Below, in pieces: positions 9,290-17,604 of a stretch of DNA of 64,000 nt (position 1 is its first letter; each line of letters starts with the position of its first letter). The stretch is taken from assembly GCF_009363255.1 (NCBI RefSeq), contig NZ_CP045318.1:3730304-3794303 (forward strand), written 5' to 3'. Source of the stretch: Roseivivax sp. THAF197b. GTDB lineage: Bacteria > Pseudomonadota > Alphaproteobacteria > Rhodobacterales > Rhodobacteraceae. Position numbers and translations under genes: made by a program. Below the pieces are notes generated by a model that was not told where the DNA came from, did no database searches, and saw nothing but the letters and a program-made list of their open reading frames with translations.

Positions 9290-10290
9290 GCCAGGATGTC
9301 TTCCATCATGCGGGTGACGCGCGCGCTGCTGCCCGCTTCGTCAAGCGGATCACGACGTAGCCGGTGGGATAGCGCCATGGGCGCGACGGTTCTGATATGC
9401 GTCCGGGTGATCCGGTCCGAACCCTCGTAGGCGGCTTGCGCCCGTGCCGCGCGCAGGAGGGTCAATTCGCCCCGTAGCCCATCCGATCCGAGGGCGAGGC
9501 ACAGCTCCGCGCAATCGCGCAAAGCGGCATCTTTCGTCTCTATTCCAGCCAAAGATGCCCGTGCCGCGAGGATCGTGTTGCGAATATTCAGGTCCTCGGC
9601 GCGCCATTTCTGCAGGAAGGCTTCGGGGTTCACATCATAGGCCGCACGCCGCCGGATCACGTCGATGCGTTCTTCCACATCCTGCGGGGACCGGACCTCG
9701 ACCGAGAGACCGAACCGGTCAAGGAGCTGGGGCCGCAACTCGCCTTCCTCGGGATTGCCGGAGCCCACCAGCACGAAACGGGCGTCATGCCGGACCGATA
9801 GACCTTCGCGCTCGATCAGGTTTTCGCCGGAGGCAGCGACATCGAGAAGCAGATCGACGATATGATCCTCAAGAAGGTTCACCTCGTCGATATAGAGGTA
9901 GCCGCGATTGGCACGGGCCAGCAGTCCCGGCTCATAGGCCTTTTCGCCCCGGGTGATCGCCCGTTCGATATCGAGGGCGCCAACCACGCGGTCTTCCGTC
10001 GCCCCCAGTGGTAGGTCGATCACGGGCGTCGGAATTTCGATACTCTCCTCGCCCGCGCCCCGGTCCCATTCGGGCACATCCGTCAGCGTCTCGGCATTGG
10101 TCGCACTGCCCTGAACCACGGAGATCGGCGGTAACAGAGCCGCCAATGCGCGAACCGCCGTCGATTTGCCGGTCCCGCGATCCCCGAAGACCAGGACGCC
10201 ACCGATGCCGGGGTCGATCGCAGTCAGGATCATCGCGGTTTTCATCTGCGTCTGGCCGACAATGGCGGAGAATGGGAACGGATGTTTCAT
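9286..10290 (-). CDS. bchI: Magnesium chelatase subunit I (AAA+ ATPase)
   Basis: AAA+ motor of Mg-chelatase that powers Mg2+ insertion together with BchD. 334 residues from the ATG at 10290, which has a strong AGGAGG site and overlaps the crtA stop (ATGA). Walker A GDRGTGKST is at residues 36-44 and a Walker B-type segment YLYIDEVNLL near 126. The sensor/arginine region follows, with GSGNPEEGELRPQLLDRFG. A longer in-frame reading upstream runs into crtA and is rejected. Confidence 0.97.
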   Translation of the reverse strand: MKHPFPFSAIVGQTQMKTAMILTAIDPGIGGVLVFGDRGTGKSTAVRALAALLPPISVVQGSATNAETLTDVPEWDRGAGEESIEIPTPVIDLPLGATEDRVVGALDIERAITRGEKAYEPGLLARANRGYLYIDEVNLLEDHIVDLLLDVAASGENLIEREGLSVRHDARFVLVGSGNPEEGELRPQLLDRFGLSVEVRSPQDVEERIDVIRRRAAYDVNPEAFLQKWRAEDLNIRNTILAARASLAGIETKDAALRDCAELCLALGSDGLRGELTLLRAARAQAAYEGSDRITRTHIRTVAPMALSHRLRRDPLDEAGSSARVTRMMEDILA

Positions 10291-11009
10291 CGTTGTCCCT
10301 CCTGAGATGTGATGAATGAGCCCAGGCGAGGGCTTTGCCCATCCCAGGAGCCCTGCTCTCCGGTCACTCGGAAACGGGCATAGAGTTCTTCCTTGAACCA
10401 CCGACCGGATCGAACCGCATCGATGGCAGCGGCATGGGGGCCGCTCTTGCGGGCAAAGGCGCCCATGCTTTTCGCGTCAGGCCAGATCGAGAAGGTGACC
10501 TGGTGCAGAAGCGGCACCTCACCAATCCCGATCTTGAACATCACGTTCGGGTCGGCACCGATCATCCGGCTGATATCCGGCACGCGGTTCCAGAAGCGCG
10601 CCGCGATGGCGGGTTTGACCGTTGCGCGCGTCAGCGCCACGAGCGGGCCTTCATGCGTATCGCGCTGGACCTCGAACGGGGCGATGCCGGACCAGGCTCC
10701 ACGGGTCGAAATGGGAGACAGGAACACGGTCCATTCTTCCGCGGCGCGGGCACGATAGAGCGTCCAGGGCCGGGCGATCTTGATCGCATCGCGGGCCTGT
10801 GCGTCGTCATCGAACACCGACAGGATCGCGTAGACGGCGGTATTGGGGATCGGAGTGAAGCCCTCGCCCGTGCCCGAGCCACACAACTTCCAGAAGCTCA
10901 AACCCGGCACTTTGCGCATCATGGGGCGCGCAAAAGCCATCATCGCGAGTGCCCAGCTTCTGGCCGAGAGTCCGTCGAAGCGGAAAAGGGTGAGGCTGAC
11001 GCTCTGCAT
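10287..11009 (-). CDS. crtA: Spheroidene monooxygenase CrtA
   Basis: Oxygen-dependent ketolase that turns spheroidene into spheroidenone, the red carotenoid made under aerobic conditions. 240 residues from the ATG at 11009 (MQSVSLTLFRFDG). The open frame continues upstream across the PpsR sites, but that part is not protein-like. Conserved family segments include WALAMMAFARPMM and FWKLCGSGTGEGFTP. First gene of the leftward crtA-bchIDO operon. The PpsR palindrome at 11025 ends 16 bases from the start, so direct light/oxygen repression is likely. Confidence 0.93.
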   Translation of the reverse strand: MQSVSLTLFRFDGLSARSWALAMMAFARPMMRKVPGLSFWKLCGSGTGEGFTPIPNTAVYAILSVFDDDAQARDAIKIARPWTLYRARAAEEWTVFLSPISTRGAWSGIAPFEVQRDTHEGPLVALTRATVKPAIAARFWNRVPDISRMIGADPNVMFKIGIGEVPLLHQVTFSIWPDAKSMGAFARKSGPHAAAIDAVRSGRWFKEELYARFRVTGEQGSWDGQSPRLGSFITSQEGQR

Positions 11010-11024
11010 AAAAGAATCCAAGAC

Positions 11025-11042
11025 TGTCAAGAAAGACTGACA
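11025..11042. promoter_or_regulatory. PpsR/CrtJ operator (crtA side)
   Basis: Perfect TGT-N12-ACA palindrome (TGTC...GACA), the established PpsR/CrtJ binding pattern, 16 bases before crtA. It pairs with the site at 11099. Confidence 0.85.
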
Positions 11043-11097
11043 TATATATTGCCTTATGAAAAGCTTCTCCGTGTCGCAGACCCCTGAAACACCGAGA

Positions 11098-11126
11098 TTG
11101 TAAGAAAAAGTTGACAGTGCTAGGAT
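11098..11126 (+). promoter_or_regulatory. Candidate crtI sigma-70-type promoter
   Basis: TTGTAA (11098-11103), a 17-base spacer and TAGGAT (11121-11126). The predicted start of transcription falls at about the crtI ATG. The -35 lies in the PpsR site. AGGA inside the -10 could instead be a ribosome binding site for a longer transcript. Confidence 0.4.
11099..11116. promoter_or_regulatory. PpsR/CrtJ operator (crtI side)
   Basis: Perfect TGT-N12-ACA palindrome (TGTA...GACA) ending 16 bases before the crtI start. With the site at 11025 it brackets the crtA/crtI divergent promoter. Confidence 0.85.
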
Positions 11127-11132
11127 GATCCA

Positions 11133-12680
11133 ATGACACGCATTGACACAACGCTGATCGAAGCTGCGCGCCTGAAAACCGGACCGCATGCGGTGGTGAT
11201 CGGCGCGGGGCTGGGTGGACTGGCCTCCGCGATGCGGCTTGGCGCGATGGGCTATCGCGTCACGGTGATGGATCGCCTCGATGTCCCAGGGGGGCGCGGT
11301 TCTGCGATCTGGAAAGAGGGGCATCGGTTCGATCTTGGTCCCACGATCGTGACCGTGCCCCAGATCTTTCGGGAATTATGGGCCGCCTGTGGTCGCAAGC
11401 TCGAAGATTATATCGACCTGCGCCCGCTCGATCCGTTCTACGAAATCCGCTGGCCGGACGGATCGAAATTCGAGGCCTCGGGCGACACCGAACGCATGGT
11501 CGAGGAAGTGCGCCGCCTGTCACCGGGCGATGTGGCGGGATATCGCAAGTTTCTGCAGGATTCAGAGGCGCGCTACTGGTTTGGCTTCGAGGATCTGGGC
11601 CGCCGCTCGATGCACCGTTTGCGCGACCTGATAGCCGTTCTGCCCACCTTCGCGCGGATGCGGGCGGATCGGTCGGTCTATGCCCATGCCGCGCGGCGCG
11701 TGAGGGACGAACGGCTGCGCATGGCTTTGTCCTTTCATCCGCTATTCATCGGCGGCGATCCGTTCAACGTGACCTCGATGTATATCCTTGTCAGTCATCT
11801 CGAGAAGGAATTCGGCGTCTATTACGCCATGGGAGGCGTGGCAGAGATGGCCCGCGTCATGGCCAATATCGTGTCGGAGCAGGGCGGTGCCGTGCGCATG
11901 GAGACCGAGGTTGACGAAATCCTGTTCGATGGTGACTGTGCGACCGGCGTGCGCCTGGCCGACGGCGAGGAGATCCGTGCGGACCTGGTCGTGTCGAACG
12001 CCGATGCGGGCTGGACCTATTCCAAGCTGATGCGCAACCGCCCGAAGAAACGCTGGACGGATCCCAAGCTCGATCGCTCGCGCTGGTCGATGGGTCTGTT
12101 CGTCTGGTATTTCGGCACGAAGGGCACGCGCGATATGTGGCCCGATGTCGGCCACCACACGATCCTGAACGGTCCGCGCTACAAGGGTCTGGTCAAGGAC
12201 ATCTTCATCAACGGCAAGCTGTCCGATGACATGTCGCTCTATGTTCACAGGCCAAGCGTCACGGATCCCAGCGTGGCGCCCGACGGGGATGACACATTCT
12301 ACGTCCTCTCCCCGGTGCCGCATCTCGGACATGACAACGGTGTGGATTGGACCACGCAGCGGGAGGTCTACCGCAAGAAGGTCGAACAGGTGCTCGAGAC
12401 GCAATTGCTACCGGGTCTTGCCAAGCATCTCGGGCCGGAGGAAATCCTCACCCCGCTTGAGTTCAAATCGCGCTACAACGCCCCGCATGGCACCGGTTTC
12501 TCGATAGAGCCGCGCATCCTGCAAAGCGCATGGTTCCGCCCGCATAACGTCAGCGAAGAGGCCGATGGACTGTTCCTGACGGGGGCCGGCACCCATCCCG
12601 GCGCGGGATTGCCGGGTGTGATTTCCTCGGCGGAGGTTCTGGCGCAGCTAGTGCCCGTTCCGAGCGAGGTGGATCGATGA
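11133..12680 (+). CDS. crtI: Phytoene desaturase (neurosporene-forming) CrtI
   Basis: FAD-dependent desaturase that introduces three double bonds into phytoene to give neurosporene in the spheroidene pathway (product type inferred from the crtCDFA context). 515 residues. The N-terminal dinucleotide fold VVIGAGLGGLASAMRLG (about 21-37) continues to DRLDVPGGRGS. The C-terminal family signature is TGAGTHPGAGLPGVISSAE (about 488-506). It overlaps crtB by four bases (ATGA) and is divergent from crtA with two PpsR sites between. Membrane associated in known homologues. Confidence 0.97.
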   Translation: MTRIDTTLIEAARLKTGPHAVVIGAGLGGLASAMRLGAMGYRVTVMDRLDVPGGRGSAIWKEGHRFDLGPTIVTVPQIFRELWAACGRKLEDYIDLRPLDPFYEIRWPDGSKFEASGDTERMVEEVRRLSPGDVAGYRKFLQDSEARYWFGFEDLGRRSMHRLRDLIAVLPTFARMRADRSVYAHAARRVRDERLRMALSFHPLFIGGDPFNVTSMYILVSHLEKEFGVYYAMGGVAEMARVMANIVSEQGGAVRMETEVDEILFDGDCATGVRLADGEEIRADLVVSNADAGWTYSKLMRNRPKKRWTDPKLDRSRWSMGLFVWYFGTKGTRDMWPDVGHHTILNGPRYKGLVKDIFINGKLSDDMSLYVHRPSVTDPSVAPDGDDTFYVLSPVPHLGHDNGVDWTTQREVYRKKVEQVLETQLLPGLAKHLGPEEILTPLEFKSRYNAPHGTGFSIEPRILQSAWFRPHNVSEEADGLFLTGAGTHPGAGLPGVISSAEVLAQLVPVPSEVDR

Positions 12681-13717
12681 TCGCACCGGCTGACATGATC
12701 GCCTGCCGCGAGGCAATCCGTCATGGATCGCTGTCGTTTCATGCCGCATCGAAGCTTCTGCCCGCCCGAGTGCGCGACCCGGCCCTGGCGCTTTATGCAT
12801 TCTGCCGTCTGGCGGATGACGAGGTTGATCTGAACGCCCACAAGGCGGAAGCCGTGCTCCGGCTGCGCGACCGTCTTGACCGGGTGTATGAGGGCCGACC
12901 GAAAAATGCCGCGCCGGACCGGGCCTTCGCCGCGGTGGTCGAGGATTTCGACATGCCGCGCGCCATTCCGGAAGCCCTGCTTGAAGGACTGGGCTGGGAC
13001 GCGACCGAACGGCGCTATGCGACCCTGTCGGAATTGCGAGACTATTCCGCCCGTGTTGCCGCAACCGTGGGTGTGATGATGTGCGTCCTGATGCGCGTGC
13101 GCGATCCCCATGCACTGGCCCGGGCGGCGGATCTGGGCGTTGCGATGCAATTGACGAATATCGCGCGGGACGTCGGTGAAGATGCCCGCGAGGGTCGCCT
13201 GTACCTGCCGCTCGAATGGCTGGATCAGGCTGGAATAGAGCCGCAATCCTTCCTGGCGAACCCCACACCGAGCCCGGAGCTGCGGCGTATCGTGCGCCGC
13301 CTTCTCGCCGAAGCCACGCGGCTTTACTTACGTGCGGAGGCCGGTCTTTCCGCGCTGCCCTTCGATTGTCGACCCGGCATCTATGCGGCAAGGCACATCT
13401 ATGACGGCATCGGCGGCAATCTCGCCCGCGCGGGCCATGACAGCATCACGCAGCGCGCTCGCACCTCCAAAGCGCAAAAGATCGGCTGGCTGGCCATGTC
13501 GACGATGCGCACCGGCATAAGCGCCGTCGTGCCGCGTTCGGCTGTGCTGTATGCGCGCCCGCTCGAGGAGACGCGTTTCCTCGTGGATGCCGCGGCTGCA
13601 CAGCGTCCCGAGGCGTGGAGCCGTCAGGATGCGCTGTTCTCGGTCCTGTCGCAGCTTGCCGAACGCGACCAGCGGCGCGGGGCGTCCTTGATTGACGACG
13701 GGGTCCGCTCTACCTGA
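12677..13717 (+). CDS. crtB: Phytoene synthase CrtB
   Basis: Condenses two geranylgeranyl diphosphates into phytoene. 346 residues with both Asp-rich substrate motifs of the squalene/phytoene synthase fold: DDEVD (about 47-51) and DVGED (about 165-169) in NIARDVGEDAREGRLYLP. It is translationally coupled to crtI by a four-base overlap, and tspO starts five bases after its stop. The C terminus, about 40 residues after the conserved core, is variable in the family. Confidence 0.97.
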   Translation: MIAPADMIACREAIRHGSLSFHAASKLLPARVRDPALALYAFCRLADDEVDLNAHKAEAVLRLRDRLDRVYEGRPKNAAPDRAFAAVVEDFDMPRAIPEALLEGLGWDATERRYATLSELRDYSARVAATVGVMMCVLMRVRDPHALARAADLGVAMQLTNIARDVGEDAREGRLYLPLEWLDQAGIEPQSFLANPTPSPELRRIVRRLLAEATRLYLRAEAGLSALPFDCRPGIYAARHIYDGIGGNLARAGHDSITQRARTSKAQKIGWLAMSTMRTGISAVVPRSAVLYARPLEETRFLVDAAAAQRPEAWSRQDALFSVLSQLAERDQRRGASLIDDGVRST

Positions 13718-13722
13718 GCTTC

Positions 13723-14205
13723 ATGTTCTGGATTCTGTTCCTGCTGTTTCTCGCAGCCTGCTTCGCCGCTGGCACCACGGGCGCGATTTTTCCGCCCGGT
13801 CCCTGGTATCGCAATCTCGAAAAACCGTCCTGGACGCCGCCTGACTGGGCGTTCCCGGTGACCTGGACCACGCTTTACCTGTGCATGTCGGTGGCAGGCG
13901 CCCGGCTTGCGCTGAGCGACGGAAACGAGATCGCGATGGCGCTCTGGGCGCTTCAGATCGCACTCAATGCCCTGTGGACGCCGGTCTTTTTCGGACTGAA
14001 GCGGATCAAGAGCGGCATGCTGGTGCTGTCGTTTCTCTGGCTTTCGGTGGCTGCGAGCGTGGTGGTGTTCTGGAGTGTTGACCAGATCGCGGGTTTCCTG
14101 TTCCTGCCCTACCTGGTCTGGGTCTCGATCGCGGGCGCGCTGAACGCAGCCGTCTGGCGGCTGAACCCCGACGAGGCCGCGAACCCGCCTGCGCAAGCGA
14201 CCTGA
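13723..14205 (+). CDS. tspO: TspO/MBR (CrtK) tryptophan-rich sensory protein
   Basis: Outer-membrane-associated five-helix protein known in Rhodobacter to tune photosynthesis gene expression to oxygen, probably through tetrapyrrole handling. 160 residues with five hydrophobic helices. Seen are the aromatic motifs PGPWYRNLEKPSWTPPDWAF (about 25-44) and LNALWTPVFFG, both characteristic of TspO. It lies directly behind crtB, the position in which it was named crtK. It converges on crtC with 12 bases between the stops. Confidence 0.93.
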   Translation: MFWILFLLFLAACFAAGTTGAIFPPGPWYRNLEKPSWTPPDWAFPVTWTTLYLCMSVAGARLALSDGNEIAMALWALQIALNALWTPVFFGLKRIKSGMLVLSFLWLSVAASVVVFWSVDQIAGFLFLPYLVWVSIAGALNAAVWRLNPDEAANPPAQAT

Positions 14206-14217
14206 GGCACGATCCGG

Positions 14218-15234
14218 TCAGTCCTCGAAGGTCCAGCGCGACTTCCGGGGTACGCGAACAGCGATCATTGGCTTCAGCCAAGGATTTGCAAACCGCTTCA
14301 GATCAAGCGCCTCATGGACACCGACCGCGCTTTCTCCGCCAAGTCTGGTTTCCACCATGGAGCGTGAATAGAACGGCGCGTCGAGCATGTTCATCACCTG
14401 CCGCGGCTTGGCCTCCTCATCGCCGCGCGTGGCGCGCTTCACCTGCCAAAGGCTTCGGCGCATCGGCCGATGTTTGGGAAGCGCCACGTCATAGACTTTG
14501 CCGTCCGGATCGAACGTCGCGGCCTGCGCGAGGTGCGAGCCGTCATGGCGCTGGGCATCGTAAAAGCAGGTGGCACCTTTTTGCGTGGGATACCGCCCCC
14601 AGGTCCAATAGGCGAAATCATCCTCGAGCGCGCGTGTGCCGAAATTGGCGTCGAAATAGCCGTGGCCTTTCCACTGCCAGCCCGTTTCTTCCATATCGAC
14701 CTCGATGCTGGAGACAGGCGCAAAGGGACGCCAGATATGCGCGCCGTCATTGGTAAGCGGCAATTCCTGATCCGTCACCGCGCTGGGGGTCACGCGAATC
14801 ATACCTCGGACGCGTCGCAGCTGCGGCGGCGCGGTCACCTCGTCGACCTCGATCACCAATTGATTGCCGTTCCAACCCATCGCTGACGGGCCGATCTGGA
14901 TGCGTTCGGGGCTTTGCCGCAGAGCGGAGCGACCGCGATCCGTCATCGTGAACCGCCCGCGTGGACCGTAGGTCGCGACATTCATGCAGACATGGTTTTC
15001 GGGGTCCTTGCGTCCGGACCAGCGATACCAGGGCGAGAAGACAGAGCCTATGAAGGCGATGATCGAGATGGCCCGGCAGCCGTCATCGCTGATGCCGTCG
15101 ACATACCACCACGCGTAGCCGTTCGGCGGGACCGCGAGGTTGAAGCACGGTCCGTCAAGATCGCCGCGGCCGCGTGCCGTCCGGAAAGCGCCGCCATCGG
15201 AACCCCGGGACCCGGATGCACCCCGCCCCCGCAG
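14218..15234 (-). CDS. crtC: Carotenoid 1,2-hydratase (hydroxyneurosporene synthase) CrtC; start codon not identifiable
   Basis: Adds water across the C1-C2 double bond of neurosporene and related carotenes. The frame shows GYAWWYVDGISDDGC, GSVFSPWYRWSGR and NVATYGPRGRFTMTDRGR, all family-diagnostic, and runs to the stop at 14218. The conserved WWYVDG segment demands a start at or before about base 15130. However, no ATG, GTG or TTG occurs in frame between 15436 and the internal ATG near 14985. I set the end at the CTG at 15234 as a placeholder; an ATT near 15281 is another option. The whole 5' end overlaps crtD in another frame (see findings). Confidence 0.85.
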   Translation of the reverse strand: MRGRGASGSRGSDGGAFRTARGRGDLDGPCFNLAVPPNGYAWWYVDGISDDGCRAISIIAFIGSVFSPWYRWSGRKDPENHVCMNVATYGPRGRFTMTDRGRSALRQSPERIQIGPSAMGWNGNQLVIEVDEVTAPPQLRRVRGMIRVTPSAVTDQELPLTNDGAHIWRPFAPVSSIEVDMEETGWQWKGHGYFDANFGTRALEDDFAYWTWGRYPTQKGATCFYDAQRHDGSHLAQAATFDPDGKVYDVALPKHRPMRRSLWQVKRATRGDEEAKPRQVMNMLDAPFYSRSMVETRLGGESAVGVHEALDLKRFANPWLKPMIAVRVPRKSRWTFED

Positions 15235-16634
15235 AGATACAGACCGGGGATCCTGCTCCGCGCTCTCGGGCGAGACAATGCCGCCGTGAGCCCATGCGGG
15301 CTCTGCCCGTAAAGGGAACCGAGGCTTGCCGGGAACAGAGTTTCGAAATCCGGTGGCGCGGTCAGCGCCTCCGGTCCGGGCAGTGGATCGATGGTCAAGC
15401 CATGTCGACCCAGAGCCGTGAATGTTCTGGTCTGACATTCGATGAAATCCTCTTGGGCAGAAGGGATATTTCCAATTGGAGCGGCATTCACAATCAACTC
15501 GATACGCTCTGCCTCGGGTACGGGATGGCCGATCCCGCGATCCTCGGCGCACAGGTAGACAGTCGGATCCGGTGCAGTCGCCACGTTGGCGATGGCTGCG
15601 AATTCCGGGGCTGGATCGGTCCGGAAGAACACGTTGTGGTGGACAAGATCGGGCCCGGACAGACGCGCGCGGAAACTCCAGACATTGGCGGAAAGCGCCC
15701 GCGCTTTGCGTGTCAGGTTCGGTACGGCGGCCCGCGCGTCCGTGCCGAGCGCGCCCACGGACAAGGCCCGGGGATCCCCGTTGAAAAGAATATGCCGCGC
15801 GTGGATGTGCCGCCTGTCTGCAGTCTCGATCCCTGTGACGCCGTCTCCGTCGCGGATGATGCGGGCGACATGGGTGTCGCAATTGATCTCGCCGCCTCGC
15901 TCCTCAAGGAGACGCGTCAGGGTCGCGGCCAATGCGGACATGCCGCCATCCACGGCCCAGACGCCCGAGGCCTCCGCATCCCAGATCAGCGCCAGAAGTG
16001 CGGGCACCCGGCTCGGATCTCCGCCGACATAGGTGGCGTAGCGTCCGAAAAGCTGGCTCAGACGGGGGTCCGTAAAACTGCGGCGCATGAGACGCTCAAG
16101 GCTGTGCCAAGGCGCCATATCCATCAAAAGCCGCGGATCGGTGGCAACCCTGCGCGCAAGCACAAGCGGATCGGGGTCGGCGGCCAGCATCATCGGGTCG
16201 AGAAACGCCTCGAAGAGGCGCCGCGCCCGGGCCGCGAAGGAGACGAACTCCGCCTCGCCGCGTGGCCCCGCCATGTCCCGGATCGCGGCTGCGCTGCGGT
16301 CATGGTCCGCAAAGAGATCGAGCACCGTTCCGTCATGCCAGAAGTGCCGCGCCAGAACCTCCTGTCTGACGAGGGTCAGATGGTCTTCGATCCGGGTGCC
16401 TGCGGCTTCGAAAACCGCATCGAAGACCCAGCGCATCGTCAGCACCGTCGGCCCCGCATCGACGCCGTCGACCTGGCGCATCTTGCCTCCAGGGGTCGCG
16501 GCGCGTTCCAGAACGTGGACGCGGTGTCCGGCCGATGCGAGTGTCAGGGCGGCTGTGAGGCCACCGATCCCGGCGCCAATGACGAGAACGGGATCGTGGT
16601 CAGCGCCCGGCAGAGATGCTCTTTCAGTTTTCAC
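15048..16634 (-). CDS. crtD: Methoxyneurosporene (1-hydroxycarotenoid 3,4-) desaturase CrtD
   Basis: FAD-dependent 3,4-desaturase of hydroxylated carotenoids. About 528 residues from GTG at 16634. TTG at 16661 is also in frame but nearly touches a PpsR site, and neither has a convincing ribosome site. The N-terminal fold VLVIGAGIGGLTAALTLASA continues to LERAATPGGKM. The C-terminal motif LYLCGGGVHPGPGVPMAAL matches the CrtI/CrtD family. The final approximately 30 residues (Ser/Arg-rich) come from sequence that also encodes the start of CrtC, so crtD overlaps crtC out of frame by nearly 200 bases. Divergent from crtE. Confidence 0.93.
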   Translation of the reverse strand: MKTERASLPGADHDPVLVIGAGIGGLTAALTLASAGHRVHVLERAATPGGKMRQVDGVDAGPTVLTMRWVFDAVFEAAGTRIEDHLTLVRQEVLARHFWHDGTVLDLFADHDRSAAAIRDMAGPRGEAEFVSFAARARRLFEAFLDPMMLAADPDPLVLARRVATDPRLLMDMAPWHSLERLMRRSFTDPRLSQLFGRYATYVGGDPSRVPALLALIWDAEASGVWAVDGGMSALAATLTRLLEERGGEINCDTHVARIIRDGDGVTGIETADRRHIHARHILFNGDPRALSVGALGTDARAAVPNLTRKARALSANVWSFRARLSGPDLVHHNVFFRTDPAPEFAAIANVATAPDPTVYLCAEDRGIGHPVPEAERIELIVNAAPIGNIPSAQEDFIECQTRTFTALGRHGLTIDPLPGPEALTAPPDFETLFPASLGSLYGQSPHGLTAALSRPRARSRIPGLYLCGGGVHPGPGVPMAALSGRHAAAAILTDRASTSRSRRTATRGGMSTASAMTAAGPSRSSPS

Positions 16635-16663
16635 CCCTGAATTGTTGACTCGACATGGCAATG

Positions 16664-16681
16664 TGTCCAGTGTGATTTACA
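16664..16681. promoter_or_regulatory. PpsR/CrtJ operator (crtD side)
   Basis: Perfect TGT-N12-ACA palindrome (TGTC...TACA). Six bases separate it from the next site, close to the roughly one-turn spacing typical for cooperative PpsR/CrtJ binding. Confidence 0.85.
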
Positions 16682-16687
16682 CAATAC

Positions 16688-16705
16688 TGTAAATCGTGAT
16701 CGACA
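16688..16705. promoter_or_regulatory. PpsR/CrtJ operator (crtE side)
   Basis: Perfect TGT-N12-ACA palindrome (TGTA...GACA), 26 bases before the crtE ATG, paired with the site at 16664. Confidence 0.85.
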
Positions 16706-16731
16706 GTGGTCGCGGGAAAGAGAGCCGGACC

Positions 16732-17601
16732 ATGGGCGTATCCCAGCGTATAGACACCGCCATTCTCCACGCCATCCGGCACGGACAGGACGGTCACGCC
16801 GCTCCCCGCAAATTGTCGGACGCGCTGCTTTACGCCTGCACACCCGGTGGCGCGCGCATACGTCCGACGATCCTCGTATCCGTTGCCATGGCTTGCGGCG
16901 ATGACCGACCCGAGATGACCGATGCGGCCGCCGTTGCGCTGGAGCTCATCCACTGCGCAAGCCTTGTCCATGACGATCTGCCCTGTTTCGACGACGCCGA
17001 TCTGCGGCGTGGCAAGCCGAGCGTGCATCGTGCGTACTCGCAGCCGATTGCCGTGCTGACCGGGGATTCCCTGATCATCATGGCGTTCGAGGTGCTCGCC
17101 CGGGCAGCCGGGACCGCGCCGGATCGCCTTGCACCGCTGGTGTCGCTGCTTGCGCGGCAGACCGGGATGCCGCATGGCATTTGCGCCGGTCAGGGCTGGG
17201 AGAGCGAGGAGAAGATCGATCTGTCCGCCTATCACCGGTCCAAAACCGGTGCGCTTTTCATTGCGGCGACGCAGATGGGGGCTGTCGCCTCGGGACAGGA
17301 CGCGGAGCCATGGTACGAGCTGGGCGCGCGCATAGGCGAAGCCTTCCAGGTGGCCGATGATCTGCGTGACGCGCTGGGCACCGAAGAGGCGCTGGGCAAG
17401 CCCGCGCATCAGGATGAAGCCCATGATCGGCCGAATGCCGTGGCCGAACTTGGCGTCGAGGGGGCGGTTGCGCGCCTCACGGATATCCTGTCCGGTGCGA
17501 TCGCCTCCATCCCGTCCTGCCCGGGCGAGGCGATGCTGGCCAAGATGGTGCGCATGCAGGCGGAGCGCCTGACACCCGGTCTGAGCCGGGTTCGGGTCTG
17601 A
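16732..17601 (+). CDS. crtE: Geranylgeranyl diphosphate synthase CrtE
   Basis: Chain-elongating prenyltransferase giving C20 diphosphate for both carotenoids and the bacteriochlorophyll tail. 289 residues from the ATG at 16732. An in-frame GTG at 16696 lies inside a PpsR site and is rejected. The first Asp-rich motif is DDLPCFDD (81-88), with the two-residue insertion typical of bacterial GGPP synthases. The second is DDLRD (about 215). Also seen: GGARIRP near residue 40. crtF follows after three bases. Confidence 0.95.
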   Translation: MGVSQRIDTAILHAIRHGQDGHAAPRKLSDALLYACTPGGARIRPTILVSVAMACGDDRPEMTDAAAVALELIHCASLVHDDLPCFDDADLRRGKPSVHRAYSQPIAVLTGDSLIIMAFEVLARAAGTAPDRLAPLVSLLARQTGMPHGICAGQGWESEEKIDLSAYHRSKTGALFIAATQMGAVASGQDAEPWYELGARIGEAFQVADDLRDALGTEEALGKPAHQDEAHDRPNAVAELGVEGAVARLTDILSGAIASIPSCPGEAMLAKMVRMQAERLTPGLSRVRV

Positions 17602-17604
17602 TCC

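Noticed and set aside
15174..16640. 488-residue plus-strand open frame over crtD
   Set aside because: crtD is clear on the minus strand with FAD and C-terminal family motifs.
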